This document shows, piece by piece, positions 49,373 through 58,740 of a stretch of 64,000 nt of DNA; position 1 is the first letter of the stretch; each line of letters starts with the position of its first letter. Below the pieces are notes generated by a model. That model had not been told where the DNA came from, made no database searches, and worked only from the letters and a program-made list of their open reading frames with translations. The stretch comes from Leptospira ilyithenensis (GTDB taxonomy: Bacteria > Spirochaetota > Leptospiria > Leptospirales > Leptospiraceae), in assembly GCF_004771005.1 (NCBI RefSeq), contig NZ_RQHV01000061.1, positions 1 through 64,000 of the forward strand. The letters are read 5' to 3'. The translations under genes were made by a program, and so were the position numbers.

Positions 49373-50932
49373 ATGGCAGGTGAGTTAGTAGATTTTCGGG
49401 ATTCGGGTGCTCAGATAGCAAATAGGATCCGCATCGGGTTTACGTTGATGATGTTTGCGGTTGGGATTTTTGCGATGGCTACCACCCAAGTCACTGCGAT
49501 TTCCATTTTCAATGCTTTTCTCGAGATTATTATATTGAGTTATGCCTTTTGGCAAATAAGCCTATTAAGTAAAGGCAAGTCCATTGCCAAATTAGCCCGT
49601 TATTTCCTATTTTCTGACATGGTGATCTACTCGGTATTGTTTTTATCCTATACCTATACTGGTGCCAATGCCCAGGCAAAGTTAGTGATGGTAAACATGC
49701 CTTTCTTTATCATGATTTTATTCTTTATTTTGTTTTATTCAGGATTTTTGCTCTCTTATAAATTGACGCTTATTTCCGGTTATGCGGCGATGCTTGCATT
49801 GATTATAAATGATTTGATAGTGGTTTTGGCGGGAGTTCCTTATAGTTTTAATCCGACTGAGCCGGATCAGATATCTCTTTTCTTGGAAATCATCAAGTTT
49901 TCCTTTTTCATCACCGGGGTGTATATCATTGCATCCGTTGTAAAGTTTATGGTAAAGACCACTGACCAGGCAGCATTTTCTTCGGAAGAATCAGAAAAGA
50001 AAAGCAATCAGGCACTTTCCACTAAAAACAGAATCAAGGAAGAAGCGGATTCTCTCAATGGCAACGTTTCCAAGATGCAAAATTCCATGGATTCTTTGAA
50101 CACGGAAATTCAGACTCAAGTTTCCAGTGTGGAAGAAATCAGCGCTTCCATGGAAGAGCTTGCAGCATCAATGGACAATGCTTCGCATTTCGTTCGGGTT
50201 CAATTTAAGAAAATTGAAGAGTTGAATCAGGAAAGCAATACGTTAAATCAGATTTTAAAGGAAGTACGTTCTGCAACGGACTCGTTGGGTGAAACTACTT
50301 TGGAATCTCAAAAATACGGCAAAGAAGTATCCAGTGCTATGGATTCTTTGAATGAAAATTTTCATGAAGTCGAAGGTTCCTTTCAGAAAGTGGAAGATGT
50401 AAACCAAATCATGCGTGAAATTGCCGACAGAACCAACTTGCTTGCGTTAAACGCTTCTATCGAAGCTGCACGTGCGGGAGACCAAGGAAGGGGATTTGCC
50501 GTAGTCGCACAAGAGGTTGCAAAACTTGCCGACAGTGCTTCCGAAAACGCATCACTTATTTCTAAAATCATTTCGCAAGCCGCCAAACAAATCCAAAACG
50601 GTAACAAAGCTGCGCTCGATACGAAAATGAGAGTGGGCACTCAGGAAAAGGGATTTTTCACTCTTGTTACCCATTTGGATCAGTTGAAGGACCGCGTTGG
50701 AAAGCAGGGAGTGATTCATGATTCCTTTTTGAATTCCTTTCAGGAATTATATTCCATATCGGAACAATTGGAAACCATCACTTCGGAACAAAAATCGGGA
50801 ACATCGGAAATATCCCGCGCTTTGCAAACGATAGAACAATCCTCTTCAATGATTGCAGATAGTTCTTCCAACTTCCGTGAAAATTTGGAAGAACTTGCAG
50901 TTCAATCCGATCGTTTGGTAAGAGAAGACTGA
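49373..50932 (+). CDS. Methyl-accepting chemotaxis protein
   Basis: The N-terminal 190 residues form about six membrane helices with little periplasmic domain, an unusual receptor head which may sense membrane or intracellular state. A coiled coil follows, then the kinase-control tip [33 protein letters not shown], which binds CheA and CheW. The C-terminus lacks a CheR-docking pentapeptide. The receptor would steer motility. It ends in a shared terminator. Confidence 0.93.
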   Translation: MAGELVDFRDSGAQIANRIRIGFTLMMFAVGIFAMATTQVTAISIFNAFLEIIILSYAFWQISLLSKGKSIAKLARYFLFSDMVIYSVLFLSYTYTGANAQAKLVMVNMPFFIMILFFILFYSGFLLSYKLTLISGYAAMLALIINDLIVVLAGVPYSFNPTEPDQISLFLEIIKFSFFITGVYIIASVVKFMVKTTDQAAFSSEESEKKSNQALSTKNRIKEEADSLNGNVSKMQNSMDSLNTEIQTQVSSVEEISASMEELAASMDNASHFVRVQFKKIEELNQESNTLNQILKEVRSATDSLGETTLESQKYGKEVSSAMDSLNENFHEVEGSFQKVEDVNQIMREIADRTNLLALNASIEAARAGDQGRGFAVVAQEVAKLADSASENASLISKIISQAAKQIQNGNKAALDTKMRVGTQEKGFFTLVTHLDQLKDRVGKQGVIHDSFLNSFQELYSISEQLETITSEQKSGTSEISRALQTIEQSSSMIADSSSNFRENLEELAVQSDRLVRED

Positions 50933-50940
50933 TAAGAACG

Positions 50941-50977
50941 AAAAGGCAGGACTTTTAAAAATAAGTTCTGCCTTTTT
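50941..50977. terminator. Bidirectional terminator, MCP and TetR genes
   Basis: AAAAGGCAGGACTT (50941-50954) pairs with AAGTTCTGCCTTTT with one G-T pair, followed by T-runs on both strands. It overlaps the stop of the convergent TetR gene. Confidence 0.8.
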
Positions 50978-51545
50978 CGGTTAGGATGCCTTTGAAAAAA
51001 ATTTGAATAAAAAACTGGTAAGCCGAACTTACATTCATATTGTATTTTGACAAAGGTTCGTAAGATATGAAATTTCTAACATAATAGATGAAAAAATCGG
51101 CGATGAGTTCCTTGTTGATGTCTTTGGTAATGTAACCTTTTGATATCCCTTCGTTTAATACTTTTTTAAATAGAGCGGGGAATTTTACTCTTCGAAACTC
51201 CTGCACCTCTTCCCAAACTTCGGGAGCTTGAAATTCCAGTTTTTTTAAAAAATCTTCATCAGCAAAATGAAGATCTTCATGGAACACTCTTAGAATGTCT
51301 TTGATCTTTTCCGAATATTCTTTTTTGGTATTCATGATAGAATCCATTTTCGTCAGAATGTCCGTATTTGTTTTGTTAAGCGCTTTAGAGAAAAGATCCT
51401 CTTTGCTTTCGAAGTATTTGTAAAGAGTCGGTTTCGTAATTCCAATTCGAACTACTATTTCATCAACAGTGATTCTGCTGACTCCTTTCCTTAGAAATTC
51501 TCTTTGGAAAAGGGAAATGATTTTGGCGGATTTTTCTTGTGCCAT
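50955..51545 (-). CDS. TetR-family regulator
   Basis: The N-terminal HTH reads GVSRITVDEIVVRIGITKPTLYKYFESKEDLF, fully typical. The rest of the 196 residues is the helical ligand-binding domain, whose ligand is unknown. It is divergent from the M24/SMP-30 operon across 140 bases that hold iterated TTACTAAAA sites, so it likely represses that operon and itself. A hydrophobic ligand is possible in view of the target genes. Confidence 0.93.
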   Translation of the reverse strand: MAQEKSAKIISLFQREFLRKGVSRITVDEIVVRIGITKPTLYKYFESKEDLFSKALNKTNTDILTKMDSIMNTKKEYSEKIKDILRVFHEDLHFADEDFLKKLEFQAPEVWEEVQEFRRVKFPALFKKVLNEGISKGYITKDINKELIADFFIYYVRNFISYEPLSKYNMNVSSAYQFFIQIFFKGILTEKGRTYF

Positions 51546-51617
51546 TTTGTTTCTTTGTTTTATATTTCGTCATTCTGCCGGGGTGGGAAGGAAAATCTTT
51601 GTTTTCCCTGTTTTTTT

Positions 51618-51671
51618 GTTTACTTATTTAGATAAACTTTACTAAAATTACTAAAATTACTAAAATAGTAA
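51618..51671. promoter_or_regulatory. Iterated operator between TetR gene and M24 operon
   Basis: TTACTAAAA occurs three times in tandem at 51639-51665, and with TAGTAA the last copy makes the inverted repeat TTACTA-AAA-TAGTAA (51657-51671). Just before, GTTTACTTATTTAGATAAAC (51618-51637) is an imperfect palindrome. These sites suit binding of the divergent TetR-type repressor in more than one register. Confidence 0.6.
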
Positions 51672-51685
51672 ATATGGATAAGTGT

Positions 51686-52561
51686 ATGAGTCTAAGTGTT
51701 TTTGAATCTGTTTTTCATTTTTCTTCCAAACATCTTTCCTCACTTTCCAAGGATTCTTCCTGGCAGCCTAGTCCTGCTGATTTGGAAGGATTTCGCAAAG
51801 CGCAAAACCTGGCATATTCCGCTGCAGTCGCCGTCTCCAAAGAATTGAGACCCGGCATATCGGAGAAGGAAGCCGCAAAACTTTTAAAAACATATCTGCA
51901 TGACCATGGTGCACGGTCTTTTTTGCATCGCCCTTTTGCCTGGTTCGGGGATCGTTCCCGATTTCTCAACTTGGGTTTTTATATGAGGTATTTGCCGTCG
52001 GACAGAAAATTAAAAGAAGACGATGTTTATATCCTGGATGTTTCTCCCGTCGTGAACGGATACACGGGTGACATCGGTTATACGAGTTCGTTATCACCTC
52101 ATCCCGAACTCACTCGTGCTAAAAATTTTCTATTGGACCTCCGAAAGGAAATTCCAGTTTTATTTTTAAAAGCAAAAACCCCCGGAGAAGTTTGGAAACG
52201 TGTGAACGAAAGGGTTCTGGAAGCCGGATTTGCCAATTGCCATGCGCTTTATCCTTTTGCGGTCCTGGGACATAGGGTTTATCGAAAGTTTCCATTTGCA
52301 AAATTCAGTTCCTATCTGCTTCCCATTAGTTATGTTAGTTGGTTCAGTTATCAGGCATTATTGTCTTTTAGCAAAAGAGGAGTGTTTCCGGAAACACTGA
52401 CGGAAGAACACAAGGGTGAAAAGTTAGGTTTGTGGGCGATCGAACCTCATATAGGAGGAAATGGTTTCGGGGCCAAGTTTGAAGAAATCATAGTCGTCGA
52501 AAAAGACAGAGTCTATTGGCTTTCCGACGATGTTCCGCATATTACGGAAACAAAAGGGTAG
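51686..52561 (+). CDS. M24-family metallopeptidase-like protein
   Basis: The ATG at 51686 is preferred because GGATAAG lies at good spacing; the ATG at 51674 has none. Pita-bread ligands are in place: Asp in ILDVSP, Asp in GYTGDIG, His in VLGHRVY, Glu in WAIEPHIG and Glu in KFEEIIVV. This suits a dinuclear metal enzyme of the Xaa-Pro/creatinase type, though some members are non-peptidases. Six bases separate it from the SMP-30-like gene, so the two act together. Substrate unknown. Confidence 0.87.
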   Translation: MSLSVFESVFHFSSKHLSSLSKDSSWQPSPADLEGFRKAQNLAYSAAVAVSKELRPGISEKEAAKLLKTYLHDHGARSFLHRPFAWFGDRSRFLNLGFYMRYLPSDRKLKEDDVYILDVSPVVNGYTGDIGYTSSLSPHPELTRAKNFLLDLRKEIPVLFLKAKTPGEVWKRVNERVLEAGFANCHALYPFAVLGHRVYRKFPFAKFSSYLLPISYVSWFSYQALLSFSKRGVFPETLTEEHKGEKLGLWAIEPHIGGNGFGAKFEEIIVVEKDRVYWLSDDVPHITETKG

Positions 52562-52567
52562 TCTTAC

Positions 52568-53803
52568 ATGAAAATGCTAAAGATTGTTTTTTATATTACC
52601 GTTTTATCCGCTTTCACCTATTGTTCTACAGGGAATGTTAAAGTAGGAGATAAGTATTTGTTAGGTGATGTTCCGAAAGAAATTTCCTCAGTAGAATCCA
52701 AAAACGATCCTTTTCTGACAAAGTTGCAAGTTGATATGAAAGAACTTGTGGGACATGACGATTTGATCTTTGATTCCGATTTGCAATTGGGATATGCTTC
52801 GGGAATGGATGGTTGGATTTGGAAATTGGATTTTCAAAAAGGGATTGCGGAGAAGTGGGTGAAACCTCCCGTAAATCCTGCCGGCATGAGTTACTCCGGT
52901 GCAGCTAAAGATAAAATTTTATTTTGTGCATCAAGACTCGGAGGGGAATCCTATTCGGAAAAAGACCGTGTCGGTTTGTATGAAGTGGAAATAAAAACAA
53001 AAATCATACAAGCATTGGTAACAAATCTGCCGAAAACTGACAAACAAGAGTTTGAAAAGGTTTATCTTTCGGAAGAGAGAAAGACGATTCGGCAAAACCA
53101 ATTGGATTCTTCAAATTCGCGTCCTTTTTCCTTGTGCAATGATCTGGCTGTTTCCAAAGACGGCAAACGTATTTATATTACGGAACCTTTTGAAAGAGAA
53201 GATGCTTCCATGGGAAGCGGTGCTGTCCCCGAAGCGATCGGACTTTATCCTCACGGTAAACTATGGTTATACGATCGGGAAAAAGATTCCATATCGCTTG
53301 TTTTAAACGGATTTACTTTTATCGACGGGATTCTTTTGGAAGAAGGTAAGGCGGGCGAAGAATCCGTTATCTTTACGGAAACTACCAAATTCAGAATTTT
53401 AAGAGCCGATATCTCGGGAAATAACAAAGGTAAGGTGCAAGTTCTGTTTGAAAATCTTCCCGGTCTTGCGGATGGATTGGAAAGGGACGAAAAGGGACGA
53501 ATTTGGGTGGGGATCATCAAACCCAGATCGGGACTTGTCAATTTCGTACATAGAAATCCCTGGATTAAATCGTTTTTACTTTCTTTGCCGCAGAAATTAT
53601 TGCCCATCGCAAAAAAAACAGGGATTCTCGTGTTGGATAGGACGGGGGAGAGAGCTCTTTATTATGTAATGCACGACGGAACCAAAATCAGGGACATATC
53701 CGTCGCAGTTCCTTACGGTAAAAAGGCATATTTCCCTGTGTTTGATAAAACATCAAGAGGACTCTATTCTGTCCCTCTTGAAACATTTCTATTAGGAGAT
53801 TAA
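52568..53803 (+). CDS. SMP-30/strictosidine-synthase-like lipoprotein
   Basis: The signal ends in FTYC, so the 411-residue protein is a probable lipoprotein. The body is a six-bladed propeller: GYASGMDGWIWKLD, CNDLAVSKDGKRIYITEP, GLADGLERDEKGRIWVGI are the Asp/Asn-rich turns that bind a metal in gluconolactonase/SMP-30 and paraoxonase-like enzymes. A lactonase or esterase activity is plausible. It lies between the M24 gene and a membrane protein in one operon. Confidence 0.83.
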   Translation: MKMLKIVFYITVLSAFTYCSTGNVKVGDKYLLGDVPKEISSVESKNDPFLTKLQVDMKELVGHDDLIFDSDLQLGYASGMDGWIWKLDFQKGIAEKWVKPPVNPAGMSYSGAAKDKILFCASRLGGESYSEKDRVGLYEVEIKTKIIQALVTNLPKTDKQEFEKVYLSEERKTIRQNQLDSSNSRPFSLCNDLAVSKDGKRIYITEPFEREDASMGSGAVPEAIGLYPHGKLWLYDREKDSISLVLNGFTFIDGILLEEGKAGEESVIFTETTKFRILRADISGNNKGKVQVLFENLPGLADGLERDEKGRIWVGIIKPRSGLVNFVHRNPWIKSFLLSLPQKLLPIAKKTGILVLDRTGERALYYVMHDGTKIRDISVAVPYGKKAYFPVFDKTSRGLYSVPLETFLLGD

Positions 53804-53804
53804 A

Positions 53805-54470
53805 ATGTTTACAGGACATTATGCACCCGCGTTTGTTTTGAGGAGATTCCTGCCGAAACTGGGATTCTTTCATTTGTTTTTTGCAGCACAGTTTTTGGAT
53901 TATTTGTTTATGTTCTTTTTGCTCTTTGGAGTGGAAAAGATGAGAATCGTGGAAGGGTTTACGGAATCAAATCCGTTTGATCTTTATTATATGCCGTTTT
54001 CTCATAGTTTGGTGATGTCGCTCATCTGGTCTGTTTTAGTATTTTTGATCTATTCAGGTTTTGTATTTAGAAAAGAGATAGGTAGAGACCGAATTCTTTT
54101 AGGACTAGTGATGGGATTTTGTGTATTCTCCCATTTCCTTCTGGATTTGCCGATGCATAGGGAAGATCTTCCTCTTTATTCCGATGATAGCCTGAAATTA
54201 GGCTTCGGAATTTGGAAATATAAATACATTGCCTTGGCGCTGGAAAACGGATTGATTTTGCTTTCCGTTTATTTCTATGCCCGCGCTCTGACGAATGAAT
54301 CCAAAAAGAAAATATACTTGTTAGCGCTGATCCTTATCCTTATGAATGTAGGATTTTTATTTTTTCCAATCCCTTCCGCGACTTGGGAAATCAGCATACA
54401 AGCGTTATTGTCTTATATTGCTTTGAACGGATACGCTTATTATTTGGATCGTAAAATAGAATATCTCTGA
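53805..54470 (+). CDS. Polytopic membrane protein, third gene of the M24 operon
   Basis: The ATG is one base after the SMP-30-like gene stop. About five to six helices fill the 221 residues. Conserved-looking His and Asp residues appear at PFSHSL and SHFLLDLPMHREDLPLYS, recalling DUF457/YdjM-like membrane proteins annotated as metal-dependent hydrolases. This similarity is by motif only. A role in the same pathway as its neighbours is likely. Confidence 0.6.
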   Translation: MFTGHYAPAFVLRRFLPKLGFFHLFFAAQFLDYLFMFFLLFGVEKMRIVEGFTESNPFDLYYMPFSHSLVMSLIWSVLVFLIYSGFVFRKEIGRDRILLGLVMGFCVFSHFLLDLPMHREDLPLYSDDSLKLGFGIWKYKYIALALENGLILLSVYFYARALTNESKKKIYLLALILILMNVGFLFFPIPSATWEISIQALLSYIALNGYAYYLDRKIEYL

Positions 54471-54559
54471 TTTTTGAGCGCTGGTTTCGGCATCTTTCTC
54501 TTTACAAAAATGGATTCATCCAATAGGTTAAGCCCATTGGCATTTATGAATGATATTCG

Positions 54560-54949
54560 ATGGAAGAGCGCTTTTCAAATTACACCAAAGCATTGAATAA
54601 ATTGTCGGAAATGGTATCCTTGTCAAGGCAAAGGGATTTTTCCGAGATTGAAAAACAGGGCATGATCAAAGCTTTTGAATACACTCATGAGCTTGCCTGG
54701 AATGTAATGAAAGATTATTTCTATGATCAGGGAAATTCCGATATTACCGGATCTAAAGACGCAATCCGTGAATCTTTTCACAAAGGTTTGATTTTAGAAG
54801 GGGATTTGTGGATGGAAACCATCCGCAGCAGAAATCTATCCTCACATACATATAATGAAAAGATTGCAGATGAAATTTATATGAAAATCCTGCAATCTTA
54901 TGAATCTCTTTTTCTCGCATTTCATGAAAAGATGAAATCGTTACTTTGA
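54560..54949 (+). CDS. HEPN-domain toxin-like protein (HI0074 family)
   Basis: The 129-residue helical protein is of the nucleotidyltransferase substrate-binding type (HI0074): FEYTHELAWNVMKDYF and a HEPN motif RNLSSHTY (R-x4-H) that is the RNase active site in toxic HEPN proteins. The adjacent MNT-type gene, one base later, is its usual partner. The pair may be a type VII-like toxin-antitoxin module in which the toxin is silenced by AMPylation. Confidence 0.85.
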   Translation: MEERFSNYTKALNKLSEMVSLSRQRDFSEIEKQGMIKAFEYTHELAWNVMKDYFYDQGNSDITGSKDAIRESFHKGLILEGDLWMETIRSRNLSSHTYNEKIADEIYMKILQSYESLFLAFHEKMKSLL

Positions 54950-54950
54950 T

Positions 54951-55250
54951 ATGAATTCATTTGGTCTTAAGGAAGAAACGGTTCAAAAAATCCTACAGGT
55001 ATTTTTTGGGCATCCTAAAATTGAAAATGCGGTCATTTACGGTTCTCGGGCCAAGGGAAATTATCGAACAGGTTCCGATATTGATATTTGTTTGGAAGCA
55101 AGTGAGATGGATTTGTCCGAACTGATGCTGATTGAAACCGAGTTGGATGATTTGTTGCTACCTTATAAGATAGATTTATCTTTGAAACATAAAATTGAAA
55201 ACAAAGATTTGTTAGACCATATAGAAAGAGTGGGGAAAAAATTGATTTAA
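54951..55250 (+). CDS. MNT nucleotidyltransferase (HI0073 family), antitoxin-like
   Basis: The 99-residue protein carries the minimal nucleotidyltransferase motif GSRAKGNYRTGSDIDICLE, with both catalytic Asp residues, and a later Asp in KIDLSL. It should modify the HEPN partner. The stop overlaps the convergent perR stop by four bases. Confidence 0.87.
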   Translation: MNSFGLKEETVQKILQVFFGHPKIENAVIYGSRAKGNYRTGSDIDICLEASEMDLSELMLIETELDDLLLPYKIDLSLKHKIENKDLLDHIERVGKKLI

Positions 55251-55687
55251 ATTTTAGACGGTTTGCCCTTGAGAGTCACGACCAAACTAGCGTTTGTTAG
55301 GGTGAGTCCTGTCTTTTCCTGATAACTCTGAGATAGATTTTCAAAAATTTGTTTTTCCAGATTTTCTTCCAGTTCAATATCTATGATTTCCCCGGTCTCT
55401 TCATTGAATGCATGGTGATGGCGGCCCGTATTGGAATCAAAATGAGTAATCCCTGATTTCAATTCCAAAGTTCCTATCACACCTTTCTCGGAGAAAAGTT
55501 TCAAATTATTGAAAATGGTGGCTCGGGAAGCATGTGGAAAATGCATATTGATCAAATGAAATACCTCATCCGCCTGGAGGTGTTGGTGTTTGGAAAGGAT
55601 CAAATGTGCCATTTCCAGCCTTTGGGAAGTAGGACGGATTCCTGCTTTTTCCAAAATTTCCTTTGTTCTCTCGTAAGATTGGTCCAT
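55247..55687 (-). CDS. perR: Peroxide regulator PerR (Fur family), cysteine-free
   Basis: The 146-residue repressor has the Fur HTH (RPTSQRLEMAHLIL, ASRATIFNNLKLFSEKGVI). Likely ligands of the regulatory metal are His36, Asp84, His90, His92 and Asp103, in line with Bacillus PerR. There is no cysteine at all, so the usual structural zinc site is missing, as I recall reported for leptospiral PerR. Oxidation of a metal-bound His by H2O2 would release DNA. It is divergent from ank-katE and two PerR-box palindromes lie between. Confidence 0.9.
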   Translation of the reverse strand: MDQSYERTKEILEKAGIRPTSQRLEMAHLILSKHQHLQADEVFHLINMHFPHASRATIFNNLKLFSEKGVIGTLELKSGITHFDSNTGRHHHAFNEETGEIIDIELEENLEKQIFENLSQSYQEKTGLTLTNASLVVTLKGKPSKI

Positions 55688-55723
55688 ACTGCTAAATTCC
55701 TATTTTCTATTTTTTTGTCAATA

Positions 55724-55785
55724 TTTAGACTAAATCTAAAAAAAGTTCTTGTCTAATTTTTCCATATATTTAGACTTGATCTAAA
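55724..55785. promoter_or_regulatory. Two PerR boxes between perR and ank-katE
   Basis: TTTAGACTAAATCTAAA (55724-55740) and TTTAGACTTGATCTAAA (55769-55785) are 17-base palindromes, TTTAGA-N5-TCTAAA, 45 bases apart. The second overlaps a possible ank -10 following TTGTCT (55750-55755), and the first lies 37 bases before the perR ATG. This placement permits repression of both genes. Confidence 0.8.
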
Positions 55786-55864
55786 TTGATACTAAGTCTC
55801 GGAAAAGTTCGTCTTTCCTTTTCCGAAAGGTAGAAGCGGCAAGTAGGGACAAACGGAGCTGGAA

Positions 55865-56491
55865 ATGGAACAGACAATGTTAGCAAAAAAGGGGGAAGGG
55901 ATGAAAGGAGAACCATCATCCGTTTCTACTTGGGAAAATTACCGTTCCACATTTGCAAATCCCGACAAAAGGCAGGCAGAAATTTTTGATGCCGCAAGGA
56001 AGGGGGACTTGATCGGTTTTTTGTCATTGCAGGTCACACAAGAAGAGCTGGAAGCAAAAAATGACAAAGGTTATACGGCACTTATGCTCTCTGCCTATAA
56101 CGGTCGAGAGGATTTAACCAATATTTTGTTGGGATACGGGGCAAACCCGAACTCCGTAGATCATTCCGGAAACTCCATACTAATGGGAGTTAGTTTTAAA
56201 GGGAATTTGCAATTGGCAAAAATTTTGATTCAATCGGGTGCGGATCTCCATTATGCAAGTCCGAAGGGGCAGACTGCCGTACAAATGGCAGTGTTATTCG
56301 GAAGAACTGATCTTGTAGAATATTTTGAGAGTTTGACGCATTCCGATTCGCAAGAAGGAGAAATGAATTTGAAACGATCATCTTCATTCCGGTCTTTCTT
56401 TCGATTTGCAAAAGCTTGGGCTCAGTATCTGTTTTCATTTGTTTTTCAAAATCAACTCTATAAAAGCAAAAAAGAAGGAGGCTTAAGATGA
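55865..56491 (+). CDS. ank: Ankyrin-repeat protein upstream of catalase
   Basis: The 208-residue protein holds about three ankyrin repeats at residues 60-160: [29 protein letters not shown], then [28 protein letters not shown]. No signal peptide is visible, so it should be cytoplasmic. GGAGCTGGAA precedes the ATG. Its stop overlaps the catalase ATG. Ankyrin partners of catalases (such as AnkB with KatB of Pseudomonas) support enzyme function, which is a likely role here. Confidence 0.88.
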   Translation: MEQTMLAKKGEGMKGEPSSVSTWENYRSTFANPDKRQAEIFDAARKGDLIGFLSLQVTQEELEAKNDKGYTALMLSAYNGREDLTNILLGYGANPNSVDHSGNSILMGVSFKGNLQLAKILIQSGADLHYASPKGQTAVQMAVLFGRTDLVEYFESLTHSDSQEGEMNLKRSSSFRSFFRFAKAWAQYLFSFVFQNQLYKSKKEGGLR

Positions 56492-57921
56492 GTAATGAAA
56501 CTTTAACAACCGCAGGCGGACAACCGGTGCCGGAAAGCCAGCACAGTGTGACAGCCGGACCCAGAGGACCGATGCTTATTTCGGACACTCATCTGATTGA
56601 AAAATTGGCACATTTCAACAGAGAAAGAATTCCGGAAAGAGTCGTACATGCAAAAGGTGCAGGTGCATATGGAGTTTTAAGGATCACAAAAGATTTGTCG
56701 GCTTATACTCTTGCCAAAACATTTTCGGAAGTAGGAAAGGAAACTCCTCTCTTCCTTAGATTTTCCACTGTGGCGGGAGAGAAAGGTTCCGCAGATACGG
56801 AAAGAGATCCTCGTGGTTTTGCGATTAAGTTTTATACGGAAGACGGAATCTGGGATGTAGTCGGAAACAATACCCCTGTATTTTTTGAAAGAGATCCTTC
56901 CAAATTTCCGGACTTTATCCATTCTCAGAAAAGAGATCCGATTACCGGTTATAAAAATCCGGTTCGTATGTGGGACTATTGGTCGAAAGCTCCCGAGGCA
57001 CTCCACCAAATGACGATTCTATTCAGCGACCGGGGGATTCCCGACGGGTACCGTTTTATGGACGGATTCGGATCCCATACATTCAGTTTTTGGAATAGAA
57101 AAGGGGAAAGGTATTGGGTGAAGTTTCACTTTAAATCCAAACAAGGGATCAAAACTTTAAGCCCGGAAAAAGCATCGGAACTTGCAGGAACTGATCCTGA
57201 TTATGCGACGAGGGATTTGTTCGAAGCAATTGAAAGGAAAAAATTTCCACAATGGAGATTTTGCGTTCAGATTATGCCGGAAGCTGATGCGGAAAAATAC
57301 AAAGTCAATCCTTTTGATTTAACAAAGATTTGGTCTCATAAGGATTATCCTTTGATTGAAGTAGGGACTTTGGAATTGAACAGAAACCCGAAAAATTATT
57401 TTGCGGAAGTGGAACAAGCGGCTTTCTCTCCATCCAATTTGGTACCGGGGATAGGAGCCTCTCCCGACAAGATGCTGCAAGGAAGATTGTTTGCTTATCC
57501 TGATGCGCAAAGATACAGATTGGGCGGAAATTACCAGCTAATTCCTGTAAATCGACCTAGGAATCAAGTGAACAATTACCAAAGGGACGGAGTTCGTTTC
57601 GATGAGAACGGTAGTTATGATAATTACGAACCGAATGGTTTCAGCGGGCCGGTGCAGGATGAAACTGCGAAAGAACCTCCTCTTCGTATCTCAGGCGATG
57701 CAGACAGGTACAATAGCCATTTGGGAAATGATGATTATTCTCAAGCGGGGGATTTGTACAGGTTGCTGACTCCGGACGCGAAGGAAAGACTAACTTCCGT
57801 CATAGCTGGAACGATGAAAACTGTTCCGGAAGATATTGTGAAAAAGAATCTTTCTCACTTCTCAAAATGCGATCCTGAATACGGCAAAAAGATTGCAGAT
57901 AAGTTGGGGATCAAAGTTTAA
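56488..57921 (+). CDS. katE: Monofunctional haem catalase
   Basis: The 477-residue enzyme is of the small-subunit type. His54 ([12 protein letters not shown]) and the Asn in VGNNTPVFF form the distal site, and Tyr in [13 protein letters not shown] is the haem ligand. It converts H2O2 to water and oxygen in the cytoplasm. The gene is coupled to ank (ATGA overlap) and shares the PerR-controlled promoter, and a strong terminator follows. The name katE follows the leptospiral ank-katE locus. Confidence 0.95.
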   Translation: MSNETLTTAGGQPVPESQHSVTAGPRGPMLISDTHLIEKLAHFNRERIPERVVHAKGAGAYGVLRITKDLSAYTLAKTFSEVGKETPLFLRFSTVAGEKGSADTERDPRGFAIKFYTEDGIWDVVGNNTPVFFERDPSKFPDFIHSQKRDPITGYKNPVRMWDYWSKAPEALHQMTILFSDRGIPDGYRFMDGFGSHTFSFWNRKGERYWVKFHFKSKQGIKTLSPEKASELAGTDPDYATRDLFEAIERKKFPQWRFCVQIMPEADAEKYKVNPFDLTKIWSHKDYPLIEVGTLELNRNPKNYFAEVEQAAFSPSNLVPGIGASPDKMLQGRLFAYPDAQRYRLGGNYQLIPVNRPRNQVNNYQRDGVRFDENGSYDNYEPNGFSGPVQDETAKEPPLRISGDADRYNSHLGNDDYSQAGDLYRLLTPDAKERLTSVIAGTMKTVPEDIVKKNLSHFSKCDPEYGKKIADKLGIKV

Positions 57922-57930
57922 AAGTAAACG

Positions 57931-57965
57931 AACCAAGGTCTTTCCGGGCGAAAGGCCTTGGTTTT
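57931..57965 (+). terminator. Intrinsic terminator after katE
   Basis: AACCAAGG (57931-57938) pairs with CCTTGGTT and CTTTC with GAAAG within it (14 pairs including one T-G, loop CGGGC), followed by TTTT. Confidence 0.85.
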
Positions 57966-58042
57966 AAGAACATTGAATTTAAGTGGAATGATTTATCGTC
58001 GGATTGTCAGTTTGTATAAACGTATTCGAATTTTCAAAGCCG

Positions 58043-58663
58043 ATGCCTGAAAACAATTTCAAAAAAATCAAAGACAAGTTTGCCGCCGGAACGATTGTTT
58101 CCGATTTGGAATTCGATTCTATTTATCCTGAAAATGTAAGTGAGATTTCAAAATACCAATGGAGTCCCGTGGAAGTGATCTTGGAAGCGGTAACATTTTT
58201 GGCGGAAGATCAAAATGCAAAAGTATTGGATATCGGTTCGGGTTGCGGTAAGTTTTGTCATGTAGGGGCACTCTCCCGAAAGACGAAATTTTACGGAGTG
58301 GAAGAACGCTTTCATCTCTACGAAATTGCCGTGCAGGTTTCTAAAAAATTGAAATTGAATTCGAATCTTTTTCTTCATGCAAACATGAAAGATATTGATT
58401 GGAGTTTGTATGATTCTTTTTATTTGTTCAATCCGTTTTACGAACATATCACAAACAAAAACAGCATTGATGAAACAATTCCTAAGAAGGTAAGTCAATT
58501 CTTTGCTTATCTTGAGATTGTAAAAAGAAAACTGTTCAACTTGAAATCGGGAACGAAAGTGGTTACTTATAATTCTTTCGGAGGCAAAATGCCTTTAGGT
58601 TATAAACGGGTTAAATTGGACAAACGATTCGAGTCCGAACTTGAATTTTGGATCAAAGACTGA
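58043..58663 (+). CDS. Class I SAM-dependent methyltransferase-like protein
   Basis: Motif I is VLDIGSGCGKFCHVGA, a good SAM-binding loop, and a motif IV-like FNPFYE follows. The start is uncertain: the ATG at 58043 lacks a clear ribosome-binding site and a TTG at 58004 is in frame. The product is about 206 residues. FNPFYE resembles the NPP(Y/F) found in N-methyltransferases, but the target is unknown. No clear operon partner. Confidence 0.75.
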   Translation: MPENNFKKIKDKFAAGTIVSDLEFDSIYPENVSEISKYQWSPVEVILEAVTFLAEDQNAKVLDIGSGCGKFCHVGALSRKTKFYGVEERFHLYEIAVQVSKKLKLNSNLFLHANMKDIDWSLYDSFYLFNPFYEHITNKNSIDETIPKKVSQFFAYLEIVKRKLFNLKSGTKVVTYNSFGGKMPLGYKRVKLDKRFESELEFWIKD

Positions 58664-58740
58664 ATATTTCATTTAATCGTAGTTTTGTGGATACTTATCC
58701 GTGTTTTCAATCCTGAAAAGGTAGATTCATCCGTTCCTGT

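Noticed and set aside
51639..51671. Short tandem repeats resembling a minimal CRISPR array
   Set aside because: The unit is nine bases with no spacers; it fits an operator better.
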